A DNA stretch of 64,000 nucleotides from Massospora cicadina (GCA_022478985.1 JAKSZP010013561.1:1-64000), one strand, 5' to 3'; counted from the stretch's first letter, positions 33,158 through 44,277 are shown. Made by a program: numbers and translations. Notes: generated from the letters alone by a model not told the origin.

Positions 33158-34280
33158 TTGAAAAGAGATAGAGAACACCAAGACTATGGATGGATAAGTA
33201 TTCAAGATGATCAACAGGAAGCAGCTATTATTCCCAAAACCGTCAGAAAGAGCAGCAATAGTACAAGCAGCTCACAAGGTTGTTGGGCACAGAGGCCTGA
33301 GAAAAATGACCAATCATATTTGCCAGTATTATTACTGGGAATCAATTAACTATGATTTCGTGGATCATCTAACTTATTGCATGGAGTGCCAGTTGCACAA
33401 ACCACATAAGAACACAACTGGATACTGACTGGTCCAACCTGGATTTGCATGGCACATGGCTTCCATCAATATGATGGGACCGCTGGCGATGAGCACAGGA
33501 GGAGTCAAATACATCATAGTAGCTATTGACCATATGATGAGATGGGTCAAAATGAAGGCCCTAACCAGAGTAGACGCTACCAGTACTGCGAGATTTATAT
33601 TGGATCAAGTAGTATACTGGCATGGATGTCCGCAAGTCCTACTGTTTGACAATGGGACCAACTTCATGTCTCATGTGATCCTGAGGCTAAATGAAATAAT
33701 GGGGATCTGAGGAGTTGTGTCAGTGCCATACCAGCTGGAGATGAACGGACTGGTAGAATGGGTCAATGGTATGCTGGCCATGACGCTGAGGAAGCTAGTC
33801 ACAGGGAGAACTTCTGCATGGGGAACATACCTGAGTTTGGTGACGTTCACCTACAACATTAGTCATCATACAGCGATAGGAAAGATGACATTTGAATTAT
33901 TATATGAAGAAAGGCCGCGTTGCCGCCCATATTATATTTGGTGGTAGAACCTACGTCAGGGTTGAGTACCAAGCAATACTTAAACCAACTGACAAGTATC
34001 CTGATTGATATGCATTTGCAATCATTCAATACAACCTTGAAGAAAAGGATACAAGCAAAATTGACGGATGATAAGAACTGACCGCATTAGAAGAATATTA
34101 AATATGGGAAAGAGTCAACTATTGCGATACACATGGTTTTGGACAAAGAAACAAGTTAGATGCATTATGGTTGGGTCCATTTGAAGTAATCGCCAAGATG
34201 GCAACTGATGCTTATTCCATCAAGAATCTCTTAGATGGAAGAGTTGTAAATTGAGTCCACACTAAGTAATTTTAGTATTG
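33158..34280 (+). pseudogene. Element B integrase (broken)
   Basis: Zinc-binding HHCC domain at 33207-33428: AHKVVGHRGLRKMTNHICQYYYW then CMECQLHK. The core follows a TGA at about 33426: ASINMMGPL, where the first catalytic Asp is Asn (AAT 33468-33470); VLLFDNGTNF with the second Asp; and QLEMNGLVEWVNGMLAMTLRK with the Glu. The C-terminal domain is in LDALWLGPFEVIAKMATDAYSIKNL near 34154-34235. There is no chromodomain, unlike A2. Clean runs of 84 and 76 codons (33456-33710, 33717-33947) are the best-kept part of this pol. Confidence 0.85.
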
Positions 34281-34344
34281 GATCGAGGAAAAGAAATAAT
34301 AGAGTTCCTGAAGGGCTGATGAACCATTAAGTTGGTCATGTCCT

Positions 34345-34510
34345 GATGATTAGGTCAAGTCCAAAAAAGGAACTCTGAACCAATCTAGATGGTTAAGTCC
34401 AAAAAAAGGACCTCTGAACCATGGAAAACTAGTAGGTTTAAGTACCAAGGACCCAGTTTGGGGTAAAAGGTGGACCTCTGAACTGAAACAAGGTCAAGTC
34501 CCATAGGAAA
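34345..34510 (+). repeat. Imperfect minisatellite in element B
   Basis: Three to four diverged copies of a roughly 50-bp unit containing AAGTCCAAAAAAGGA and CTCTGAACC, at about 34354, 34393, 34440 and 34490. It lies between integrase and the antisense ORF. No function is evident. Confidence 0.6.
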
Positions 34511-34861
34511 GAAGAATAATAAAAGATAAAAAAATATACAAAGGATATAAAAAAATTATAAACTGATAGATAAAAAAGCTGCTATATTTTTAGAATTTTT
34601 ATTTTTATTGATTGTCCTCTGTACAGGAATGATTCCGCCTATGTCACCTCTTGGGGGAGGGAGGATGGATCGCGGTAGGAATAGCTTGCAAGGGTGAGAC
34701 CTACATGAAACCATGTGTCGTTGAGTGGACTCTGAGCCCTGAGAAAAAGTGACTATGGGAAGGGAAAACAAAATGTTAGAAGATGCCAATTGCTAAGCCA
34801 TGGAGTGGGGAGGAAAGCAGCAATAAAGAAAGAGGCAATTGGCAAATAACCCTGAGTAATC

Positions 34862-35743
34862 TCAATATGGCACTGGAGCCGGAAGATTTGTCTTGAGTGC
34901 CTGCCAACAGGTTTCATCAAGGACACCAGACATGTGGGCTGGCAACAAAGAATAAATACTCGATGGGGTTGCCAAATCATGCCCCATATCAACGCCATCG
35001 TGTAAGATACTGATGGGAAGGTCTGGAGAAGAGATAGTTGTGCAGAGAGCGGATTGCATCCTGCAAGCAGTGACTACGGCTTCACAGAAGTAAAAGTTGA
35101 ATGACTGGAGGAAACTAGGCAAGGCTGGATGCTTTGTAGACCAACTTTGAAGAATTTGGCCAGCAAAGCGAAGAGCATAAGCGGCAGTATCCCAATCCAG
35201 AAGGTTGTCAAGATTAGAGGGATTCAGCACTAACGTCAAAGCCTTGTGACTTGGCCTGGAATTCGGCATAGGGGAGCTCGAAATGTATGCTGTTACCAAT
35301 TGAGAGCTCAGAAACCAGTACAGCGGGTTTGTAAAATTGACCAAGTCAAAAGAGGAACTCAGGGAGCAGGTCTGACCTGGCAAGGAACGAATGATCCAGA
35401 GCAACCAGCATAATCTCTGGAGCATCTATGATGATGTTTGGAGCATCAACAAAAGGAGCTGAATCCAGGAGGGTTTGAAATCAAACTATGGAATTTACTG
35501 CAAGGGAAGAGTCAGCTTAGAGTTGTTCGAAATGATGGCCATCCTGGTTTCAGAGGGATTAGTTACCATTTCCAGTAATTTGATGGAAGGACTAGCCACT
35601 TGCGCCATACTAGGCGTATAAGTCCATGAAGGACCATAAATGAGGTTCCATCGAGCATCCTGACTCATCTTCTGAAAGAGATGGAGGTCTGGATCAGACA
35701 GACTATTGAGGAGCTGCTGGTAGTGAGATTCAAAATTTAACAT
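34862..35743 (-). pseudogene. Antisense accessory ORF of element B (unknown family)
   Basis: Transcribed opposite to gag-pol, between integrase and the 3' LTR. ATG at 35743 starts MLNFESHYQQLLNSLSDPD and stays open to 35495. A middle part is open in another frame (SAPFVDAPNIIIDAPEIMLV at about 35405-35465), and the last part is open to 34862 (YWFLSSQLVTAYISS, GVLDETCWQALKTNLPAP). Two frame changes are needed, so this copy is probably broken, or spliced in a way I cannot resolve; a CTGAC...CTTGCAG stretch sits at the first change. Stop density is far lower than in the adjacent pol. Motifs LVTAYI and P-x-HM-x-x-VLDE-x-C-x-Q recur in the antisense frame of element D (59092-59711). I recognise no domain, signal peptide or membrane segment. 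Confidence 0.55.
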
Positions 35744-35772
35744 ATGAGCTGGATGAGAGGGGGATGTTGGAC

Positions 35773-35779
35773 TTATATA
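35773..35779 (-). promoter_or_regulatory. TATA-like box of the antisense ORF (element B)
   Basis: On the minus strand CTATATAAG lies 36 nt before ATG 35743, followed by a pyrimidine-rich stretch (CATCCCCCTCTCATCC) that could hold the transcription start. Element D has ATATAAG 34-35 nt before its antisense ATG. Confidence 0.45.
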
Positions 35780-35936
35780 GAAGTTGACAATATGCACTCA
35801 CAATCCATTAAGCTCCAAACTTTGGAGAAATTAATCTCAAAATTAATGAGATAAACTCACCAAGGGAAAATTAGGGATGACTTACAGCCAAGAGGTTATG
35901 AGCGAAATAACGAGGGCGAATAAGAAATAAGTATTC

Positions 35937-36206
35937 TTAATTAAGCCATGAAACAAACATTGATGGCAAGAGTCTCATGTCTAGGATGAGGAGAAAATCA
36001 GGGAATTCAAGGACGCTGGACCAAGAATCCAGAATTGACAGAGGGTCATATACCCTGACGGGTGGAAAACTGGATCCTGGGACTAATATAGTCACAAATA
36101 AATTAATCAGCCTGGCATGACAGAAGGTTGTGTGGACTGTGCTCTGAAAAGGTGGTAGCGAGGAGGAAGAGGAAGAACACCGTATGCTGAAGGTTGTCCT
36201 GAGCAA
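35937..36206 (-). other. Open minus-strand frame upstream of the antisense ORF
   Basis: 89 codons with no ATG at the start (TTG), Ser/Leu/Pro-rich (CSSSSSSLPP, DSWSSVLEFPDFLLILDMRLL). It could be an upstream exon or chance. No matching frame was seen in element D, so I do not count it as part of the gene. Confidence 0.2.
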
Positions 36207-36312
36207 TGTTGAGTATTAATATGTGTACTCCGCTTAAACCAATGAAGTATTTGACCAAGTCTCTGAAGCAGTGTTCACATGCCCCGGTCCTTTTCTCACT
36301 GGAAATCTAGGC

Positions 36313-36323
36313 AAGAGGTGGGA
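36313..36323 (+). other. Polypurine tract of element B
   Basis: AAGAGGTGGGA, two bases before the 3' LTR start: the expected primer for plus-strand DNA synthesis. Confidence 0.65.
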
Positions 36324-36325
36324 TG

Positions 36326-37471
36326 TGTTGGGATTTTTGCCCATATTCCCAGCCAGCTAGATTACCTGATATCGATAGGGGAAATTCCTAAGGCGAAGTG
36401 AATCAGAAATTTTTTGGCCCGTTTTTTGGAGGAACTACGTTTGGGGGATTTTGGGATACTCACCTGGTTATATCCATTGGGGTTGATCTGGATGAATACC
36501 TAAGATCTCATCAGGTGGAGTGGCTGACGAAATAGGGTCATTTGATAGCGATTGACTATCAGATGTACCAATTGGGATCAGTCTGGTTTCATCACTGACT
36601 GATTGGGAATGAATAGTGAAGTTGTGAGGTGAGTTATGCCGCCTGCAACTAGCAAATCGATTGGTTGGTGAAGTGACCTACCATAATGGGTAATAAGTTT
36701 CATCATCTAAGCAGGTCGCTAGCCAATTATGGTTTGTTCACTTGGATTGAGAGGAAAATGTTAGGGATACGTTTTTGGACTCTTTCCATTTGAGGTCTTG
36801 AGGATGTCCAACAACGGAATCTTAGCCAGGATGGGGAAGACCATCACTGCCAAGACGAGGAAGGGTGATTCAACAGCAACGGCTGCCATTTCATTAAATA
36901 AGTGTTAATTTAGGATTAGATAGCTGAGTTCCCTACTATATAATTCCCTAGTTTTTCTATAATATAAAACCCTTAGAAAGCTCTAATTTTTAGAAATAAC
37001 AGTAACTTTACAGCAGTATTGTCAATTTTGTGTATAGTTAGACTATCAGCTTCTATTGTGTCATTTATCTCAAGGGTAATATTGCAGAAGGCAATAATTG
37101 AAAGACTCTAAGAGATAAGAGTAAAGATCTGAGCGGGGATCTAGAGACAAAGGAACCACAATCAGGGATAGCTGCTGACTATGTGTTGGGCCAAGAGAGA
37201 CTGCCACCAGGGTATCTTAACGAAGATTGGGTGGACAAGAATATAGGGAACAAATCCCTACAAGTACGACTTACAGAGTATTTAATTGGAAGTACTGGCC
37301 AAAGCGTTGGGCCTAATAATAGTTCAATCTCATTTATTGATAATAGTCTCCATACTATTATCAATTAATACATTCTATACAAAGCAACAAAGTGCACGAG
37401 GAAATTGAACCTGTGCAGTAAAAAGGTTACTGGGTTGACAGCTGATAATCAACCAAGAATAAATTTTTAAA
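36326..37471 (+). repeat. 3' LTR of element B
   Basis: TGTTGGGATTTTTGCCC ... ATTTTTAAA; the final CA of the 5' copy has become AA. It is collinear with 27955-29099 with scattered substitutions and small indels. Confidence 0.9.
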
Positions 37472-37476
37472 CATCT
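37472..37476. repeat. 5-bp target-site duplication, right (element B)
   Basis: CATCT, exact match to 27950-27954. Confidence 0.85.
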
Positions 37477-37947
37477 GCAGTTGCAGTTAAAGCAGTTCTC
37501 TTGCAAGAGTAAGAAGGGACAGAGTATCCCGTGAAGTGCTTCTCAAGAAAATTCACTTTCATATAACAGGAGTAGGAGATTTATGATGAAAAGTTGGCTT
37601 CAGTATCATGGTCACTTACCCACTGGAGATATCTCCTTCAGGGAGCACAAGATAAAATCAATGTACTTACTGACCACAAATCTTTATTGTACTTTTAAAC
37701 CCTAGAAGCTAGCCCACCTTCAGCACATATCTACATGGATCTTTGCGGTTTCAACTTCAAGTACATGTTTATAAAAGGGACACTAAACGTGATGCCTGAA
37801 ATGTTAAGCCATAACCCTGCCGTGGCTCCAGGACCAGAGGATGACCCATCTGAGCTCACCACAGTTGTGCCCTCCTCCATGGCCCTCACCGTGGTTCCAA
37901 TTACAGTATCATATTCTGATATGGCCCCAGAGACACCCATGTGTTAA
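37477..37947 (+). pseudogene. Gypsy A2 RNase H, continued after the insertion
   Basis: The frame picks up the domain cut at 27954: VKAVLLQE, VKCFSRKFTF, YEIYDEKLASVSWSLTHWRYLLQGAQDKINVLTDHKSLLYF (37565-37695), then FNFKYMFIKGTLNVMPEMLSHNP. Glu of YDEKL and Asp of TDHKSL remain. Stops: TAA at 37511 and at 37697, with others. The Y-(E)-I-Y-D-x-E-L and G-x-x-N-x-x-x-(D/E)-x-L-S-(R/H) wording is that of sushi/Tf1-type elements. Confidence 0.8.
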
Positions 37948-38099
37948 CGCGTTTTGGCAGGTCAATTATGTTGCCCTGATGAGATAGAGTTGGTGAATGA
38001 CATGGAGACTAGGTAGCACAAACAGCCTTTGTACGCCATAAAGGATGGGATCATCCTCTTTTAATACAGGATTTTGGTCCTACCTAACTTTGCTCATTC

Positions 38100-39420
38100 A
38101 GGTCTTTATATATCACCACGCCCCACCTGCAGTAGGCCACTCTGGTTCAAAAAAGTGTGACAAACTATTTAAAAGAACCTAAAATCTGTCCTGGGCTCTC
38201 CAAGAACATCCCAAGTTAGGCAGCAAGCTGTATTACTGCACTCACTTGAAATTTGAATTTACAGGGAAAAAGGGCTTCTCCACCCTTTGTGTAACGAACA
38301 GGTAGCGCCAATATATCTTAAGGAAATCAGGAAGTAAGAGTCTCATAGCTGACTCTAATAGGGACCAGCCTGCCAGATCCAATCTTTGAACCCATCTGAT
38401 AAGTTTCTTCATTGCCATGTGCCCTCAGATCACTGTCCACACGCTTTAGGAGAATACTGAGATCCACGCCAATGCCACACCATGCTCACTAGTGGAGCCC
38501 ATGTCTTCTATCCAATTATTCTATTTTAAATAAAATATTCTTTTCTTATGCAAACCAATCTTTATTTAAATTTAGGGATTTTGTAGAATACTCAACTGGC
38601 TATTCAGGCTAGCCTATCCCCAAATAAATAGTGCTTTTGCAAATAAAATAAGCTTTCTACTTCGCCAGGATCTCTTGAACCGTCCAGCACATCTTAGGTG
38701 AAGATTCTGTTCCCAATTTAATCATTGTCCATGCCGCTTATAAGTCCAACTTCATATTGACTTGGATGCATTTTGGCTTCAGACAGTCAAAGTTCCCTAG
38801 CTCTGATTCCCTCTCATTCAGGTTTGTTCTTATAAATTCCATATTCAGATCTAGTACTAACTGAACCATAGTAGTGTACGGATCAGGTACCACCTGATCT
38901 GTTACACTTTGCAACAAGATGAAGGCCCCTGGACATCTGTCTCAGTATACTTCAACAGGGAACTTACCGTTTACAAAAAGGGTTTACTGCTATAATGGTG
39001 ATTGTAGATATGTTTATCAAAATTGAGCTGTTTATCCCATGTCAAACAACCATAACAGCAGTAGATACTGCATCTCTCTTTATTGATCACATGTTCTCCA
39101 TGTTTGGACTTCAAGTGGAAATTGTAAGGGATAGTTGCCCTCAATTTTAAGCCAGGTTTTACACAGCTTTCTGGGAATTCTCAGTATCAAGCTCTGCCGT
39201 TCTATAGCATATCACCCACAATCAGAAGGGCAAACTGAGAGAGTTAATCAAGACCTAGAACATTTATTTGCGTTGTTATTCCTCTGCCACCTAGGATACC
39301 TGGACTATGGACCTTCCTCCTGGGGCAATGAGCTTACAATAAAGCGCTGCAATATTTCACTGGGTTTCCATTTGAGGCTACTTTGGAGTGTATTCCATAT
39401 TTCCAAATTGTGCCACACCT
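38100..39420 (+). pseudogene. Gypsy A2 integrase (broken)
   Basis: Zinc-binding part near 38113-38180 (YHHAPPAVGHSGSKKCDKLFKRT). About 600 bp of unrelated-looking AT-rich sequence (38290-38890) then interrupts. The core is at 38970-39245: GFTAIMVIV-like YTAIMVIVDMFIKIELFIPC, then ITAVDTASLFIDHMFSMFGL, VRDSCPQF with the second Asp, and LSIKLCRSIAYHPQSEGQTERVNQDLEHL with the Glu. The first catalytic Asp segment (usually DFI-x-LP) lies in poorly readable sequence before 38970. Confidence 0.8.
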
Positions 39421-39554
39421 GACCTCTTCAGTTCCTACAGTTTGAGACCACATCACCCAAATTCAGGACACCCAAAATATTTTTCAATAGCACTTTCTAA
39501 GCCATTAGTTTTTACAAGAAGTTTGCTAATTGAAAATGACTTCCAGGGCACAAT

Positions 39555-39983
39555 ATCTCAAAAGGCTAACTTGTTATGCTTGACTTCCACCACTCAAATA
39601 TGAAGGTCCCGTTACAGAGGTTGGCTAGTAGGCGCTCAGGGCCTTTTGAAGTAGAAAATATTTGGGCTATGGTGCATACTGCGTCAAGATTCCAGACTAA
39701 TGGAAACAAAATAATGTATTTCACATTTCCTTATTATCCTTTTTTAAATGAAATTAGCCTACTACCCCAAAGCTTATAATTGTTGGGGATTCTGAAGATG
39801 CAGAAGCTGAGGCGATACTGGCCTTAATGAAATAGAGGAAGTCTGTCCAGTACCTTGTTGCATAGAAATGCTAACCTGCCTATGAATATATTTGGGTAAG
39901 CACAAGGGTGTGTTAGAATTCTAAAGAGTTAGTAGCTGAGATCCATGGACTACATCCTGAGGCCCTCTATCAGCCTAAAATAG
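39555..39983 (+). pseudogene. Gypsy A2 integrase C-terminus and chromodomain
   Basis: LQRLASRRSGPFEV (near 39615-39655) is the GPF/Y-type module that follows the core. From 39782 a single frame with five stops reads EDAEAEAILALMK, QYLVA-stop-KC-stop-P, YEYIW, NSKELVAEIHGLHPEAL. This is a chromodomain: E-x-E-A-I-L, Q-Y-L-V-K-W-K-G-Y-P, N-T-W-E-P, E-L-V-x-E-F-H-x-x-H-P. The stops sit exactly at the expected Trp (TAG) and Tyr (TAA). Chromodomains of chromoviruses steer integration to marked heterochromatin, which suits a repeat-dense locus. This makes A2 a chromovirus. Confidence 0.75.
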
Positions 39984-40535
39984 ATTGCTGCTATTCTGGC
40001 AATCAAACTCCCCGCCAGACACAAGAACTACCCACTAGCTAATGTACCAGGAGGAGGGATCTTTTCTGTTAAAAAAGAAGAGTATAATGTAAGTTTGGAT
40101 AACCAGCTTCGATGTACAGGCTCTCTCCAGTATGTAACAAATGAATTTGGCAAAAGAAGCCAGGTTGCAGACCATATATAGCTGAAACTACACAAGAGAG
40201 TAATTTCCTGCTCTGTGAATTTATGCTGCTACCAGTTTTAAATCCATATAAGATAGTGGCCAGAATGCTGGTTGACAAAAGTGCAATTTTTCCTGTTGAC
40301 AAGGAATAGAGAACTAAAGCCTGTGCCAACTCACTATTTTCATACATGTTGAATCCTGTCATACAAAAAATAAAACAAAAAAATTAAATTTAAACGTTTT
40401 GTTTATTTAGCTGCGGGATTGAGAAAAGGATGTTAGAGAATCTAACATGGTTTACTGTATTATATGTGCTGGAGAATGCTAGACACTATCATGGTTTAAA
40501 AAGCTTAAAATATTAAAAAATGCCTTTTTTCATAA
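39984..40535. other. Downstream of A2, no recognised gene
   Basis: AT-rich; presumably the 3' UTR/LTR region of A2, but no partner LTR is identifiable. The minus-strand frame at 40069-40362 has no counterpart. The family I LINE copy 2 is inserted at its end. Confidence 0.4.
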
Positions 40536-40552
40536 CCTGAGCTTAAGGTATT
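40536..40552. repeat. Target-site duplication, left (family I LINE copy 2)
   Basis: CCTGAGCTTAAGGTATT, exact 17-bp match to 45782-45798. Confidence 0.85.
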
Positions 40553-40704
40553 TTTATTTAACTGAGTTAAGCCGACCAGGGGACAGACATTACCGAATAT
40601 ATGTGAAACTAAGAGAATAACTAAGAAAATAAAAATTGGGCACCCCAGGGTACTCAAGTTACCCCTGATGCCAGCGGGGCTGCTAGGTATGGGGGGCTGG
40701 TGCG

Positions 40705-43700
40705 CTACTCCAAGGGGGTTTCCCTACTATGGAGAAGGTGTGTAGGAAAGGATCTGTGTGAAGGAACTAGAGTGGGAACCAGAGTGGGAACCATGATTTT
40801 TATGAGCGCTTTTTGTCTTGGTCTCATATATTCATAGAGCCAGGCTTGGAAGTGCTCTAGTAAGTGGACATGGAATCTGTTAATAATCTCATGAATGGTT
40901 GGAACTGTGCCCTTGAACGCATCTAATGCAATTGTGTGTACAGTCCACATTGCAATGGGTATTATTAGGGAACGGAGGGTAGATAGGATTAGTGACTTGA
41001 TCTGGAGCGCGAAGATGCTCTTTGATATCGAGAATTCCTATTAGTTTTGAATCTTGAGCAGGCGTGCGACTTCCTGCCATATAGCTTTGGTTGGGGGCAT
41101 GTTTCTAGGCGATAATGTAGGGATCCCTCCCCTCCACATACTGCACATGTTTTGTGGAGGGAGTTGGAGCGGTCCGCCATCCTATAGGTCCTTCTCAAAC
41201 AGCGCCAGGCGTTTGCTCTTATCCTTGGTTGTAGGAGTGGGTGGTGTGTCATTTTCCACATTGCTTTCTGTGTGGTTAAATCATAGGGAATTTCCACCAT
41301 ATCTAGGTATTCTAAACTAGCTATGCTTGGGGTTGTTACGAGCATATCCTCTGGGGGTGGTTTTCTGGGTTTCTTAATTTGAATTGGGGGCTGGGTCGTC
41401 CCCTTCCCTGTTTAGTACCCATGTTCTCTATGGTCCATCCCATACGGTGGATAGTTCTAAGGATATGCTTGAAATGAGGGGAGGTTTCATGTGGACCTGT
41501 TGCAGTAGGGTGCTTGGCAAGGTATGAAAGTAGTCTGGGTGGACTATGTGGGTTGGTTAATTTGAGCGCCTGTGCAAAGTTAGTCCTTGCTTCTCTGGAC
41601 CAATGTTATTGCAGGAGGTCTGAAGCAAGGATTTCCTTTATCCAGGTACCTAGGATGTGATTGGCATGGCTCTCAAAATCTGTTAGTCTCATGCCTCCGC
41701 TTGAGCGTGGGCCAAATAGTGTTTCAATCCGTATAGGAGGGTGAGAGCCAAGCCACAGCCAGCCCTGGAAAAGCGCGCGAATTGAGGTTATAAAGGTAGG
41801 TGAGAAGGCTATCGCATGGGCCTGGTACCACAGTATTGGGAGGATGAGCGAGTTAGCAACTGTAACTCGTCCTGTTAGTCCTGGGGTTCTCCCCTTGAGG
41901 GAGGCTACGCGTTTGGATACCCATTGTAACAGGTTACTTTCCATTGTCTCATTAGCATATCCCCCTGACTCTAGCCAGATTCCAAGGTGTCAGACAGGAG
42001 TGGTGGTAGGAGGTGTTGCAAAGGGTAAAACAATTGGGTCTTTTCTTTGAGTGTTGTTGTGAGGTTCTGATTTTGTGGCCCAATTGTTTGTGTATTTGCC
42101 TAAGAGGATGATTTCTGTCTTCCTTTTGTTGAGCAATGCATTGCTCACCTTGGAGTATTCCTCTAGAGTGTGTTCCAGCTGTCAAGCATATTCATTGTTT
42201 GCTATATCTGCTACGCAGTCATCTGCAAAGGCCAGTATCTTGACTGTTGGTTGTCCTTGTGTGGTTATCCCCATGAGACGTGATTCAGTTACTTGGAGGA
42301 GCGGGTCAAAGCTGAAATTATATAGCAGTGAGCTGAGGGAATCCCTTTGTTTGAGCCCTCTGTGTGGTTTGATATTGTTTGTTAGGAATCCAGGGCCGCA
42401 TACAGCCATGGTTGCAGATTCTGTTAGGAGCATCGCCCATTTTATGAATATTGGTGGGAGTTTGAAGGCATGTAGAAATTCTTTTAGGTATGGCCAGCTA
42501 ACACGGTCATACGCCTTTTACTGATTCAGAAAACCAGGGCACCATTTGCTTTGGTTTGGCAAATGTTTGCAACAGGGTGTATGTTGTTCCAGATTGAACG
42601 CCCTGGTATAAACCCAAACTGGTTAGGTGATAGGACGTCAGATGCAATTGCGCCTAATCTAGCTGCTAGAATTTTATTTTGTCAGTTTTGGAGAGTACAA
42701 TTGGGCGCCAGTTGGCCAGGTCCAACTTGTCACCCTTTTTATACAAGGTTACAACGTAGAATTCATGGCCTCCTGGTAATAGGCGTGTTTCCACCAAACT
42801 CTGGTTCATTGACGCCAATAGGAGGGGGGCAATTTGTTGAAAATATTTTTTGTAAAATTCGTAGGGTATCCTATCAGGCCCTGGGCATTTCCTACGTTGT
42901 GCACCGCGAATAGTTTCCCAAAGCTCCTCCCATGTGATAAGGGATAGTATATTGTAATTTGGTGGTGTTTTTTATCTTGGCAGTTTGAATAAATTCTTTA
43001 ATTTTTTTGCAAATTTGTTGGTGTTTCGCAATATAATTCGGTGTAATAGCAGTGTACTTCCGCCTTGACCTCCTCAGGGTCAGTTGCCACGGTGCTGTTG
43101 GTCTTGCGGACCTGTGTGCATGTGGGCTGGTTTCCACAGGAGTGGAATTGGCGGAAAAAGTATGTTGAACAGGTTTCGCCTTCCTTTAAGAACTTACCTT
43201 TGTTCGATACTTTGATTCTCTGTTGGTGTTCAAAGATGAGATTGTTAAGTCAGGCTGAAATTTCTGCCCATTTGCGTCCCCAATTAGGGCTATAGCCAGA
43301 TCTCGGAGTATTTATTTCCAGTTGGTCTAGTTCTGGCAAGGTACATTTGATTGTGGCCGTGTCCGCGGTGTACTTGCATGATGCAAAATGTCGGGTTTTG
43401 TTGATTAAATCTTTTTTGAAATTTTCCCATGTTCCAATGGGATCTGAAGTGAATGGGGCTGTAAATTCTGGGTTTGTAGCCTTGTTTTCAACCCAGTCAG
43501 ATATCTCAGGCAATTTTAAATCTTCAGGGTAAAGCTTTCTCCAAGGTGACACCTGTGTGTGGGATTAGGTTGGCGCTAACTGCACCGTAACTAATCAGTG
43601 ATCAGAAAAATTGATCTTTTTTGTTGTAAATTTGGAGATTCTTGAGTGGTGGGATTGTAGGATGAGGTTGTGGTCAATACGACTTATCAATATGAGCAGT

Positions 43701-44270
43701 CCCTCACGTATGTTGGGTCTTGTCATATGGGTAAGGATTGGTGAATTGGGGGGAAGAGCATCCTGTAAGCCAAGAGATGCCTTCATTGTGTGATATTCAA
43801 TATGTCCAGGTGGGTATCCACTGGGATTAGGCCATCAATTTTTATTGGGGTTATCCCAGCAGTTGAGATCGCCTAACATGATGATATCTGGTGGGAGGGT
43901 GAGAGTAGAAATTTTTTCAAAAATTTTCTCTCAGTTGCAGTGCATGGTGCATAGTTACATGCTAACGAAATTGTTTCATCTTGGCATGTGATTGTTGTGA
44001 CCAGGACTCAACCGTGCAAGTGTGATGATGAATTTGTAATTTTAAATTTTTTGTTGTTATGGACTATCACCCCACAGTGAGACGTCCATACTGATTGTGA
44101 TGGTGCGACCCTGGTTGACCAGGATTCTTCTTCCCCTTGTAGGCAGTGGGTTTCTTGGATGGCCAAGATGTCTACAAGAGGTTTTCGCAGGAATGCTAGC
44201 TTTTTGGCTTGGGACTTATGAGCCTTGGCTCCCACGATATTTAACGTCTCTATTGACACTGAGGTGCCCG
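40705..44270 (-). pseudogene. LINE family I ORF2, copy 2 (endonuclease-reverse transcriptase, broken)
   Basis: Endonuclease at 44259-43595: SIETLNIVGAKAHKSQ, DILAIQETHCLQGEE, then FSDH followed by TGA as in copy 1. RT: LKQRDSLSSLLYNF (usual RQGDPLSPLL; both the Gly and Pro are changed) and LAFADDCVADI with the active-site FADD near 42220. Thumb and C-terminal motif at 41944-40989, with CAVCGGEGSLHYRLETC near 41130. The frame changes at least seven times, so the enzyme is not made. No ATG is visible at the start. Confidence 0.8.
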
Positions 44271-44277
44271 CGGCGCC

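Larger units (their letters stand above)
27955..37471 (+). mobile_element. Complete Ty3/Gypsy retrotransposon B (9.5 kb), nested in A2
   Basis: Two LTRs of 1145 and 1146 bp in direct orientation, a primer-binding site 3 nt inside the first, a polypurine tract just before the second, and an exact 5-bp target duplication. Order: gag, protease, RT, RNase H, integrase, minisatellite, antisense ORF. The LTRs differ by roughly 10-15% by eye, so the insertion is old. All gag-pol domains are broken. It splits the RNase H of element A2; removing B with one CATCT rejoins A2. Confidence 0.92.

Noticed and set aside
35495..35797. Spliced antisense gene with a defined intron in element B
   Set aside because: A CTGAC...CTTGCAG stretch near 35496 looks like a fungal 3' splice site, but no donor choice gave a continuous frame, so I report only frame breaks.
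10873..37700. TGA read as tryptophan (variant genetic code)
   Set aside because: Several TGA codons stand at Trp positions, but TGG is used at equivalent positions in sister copies, TAA and TAG are equally common, and other TGAs replace Arg or Gly. Decay explains it.
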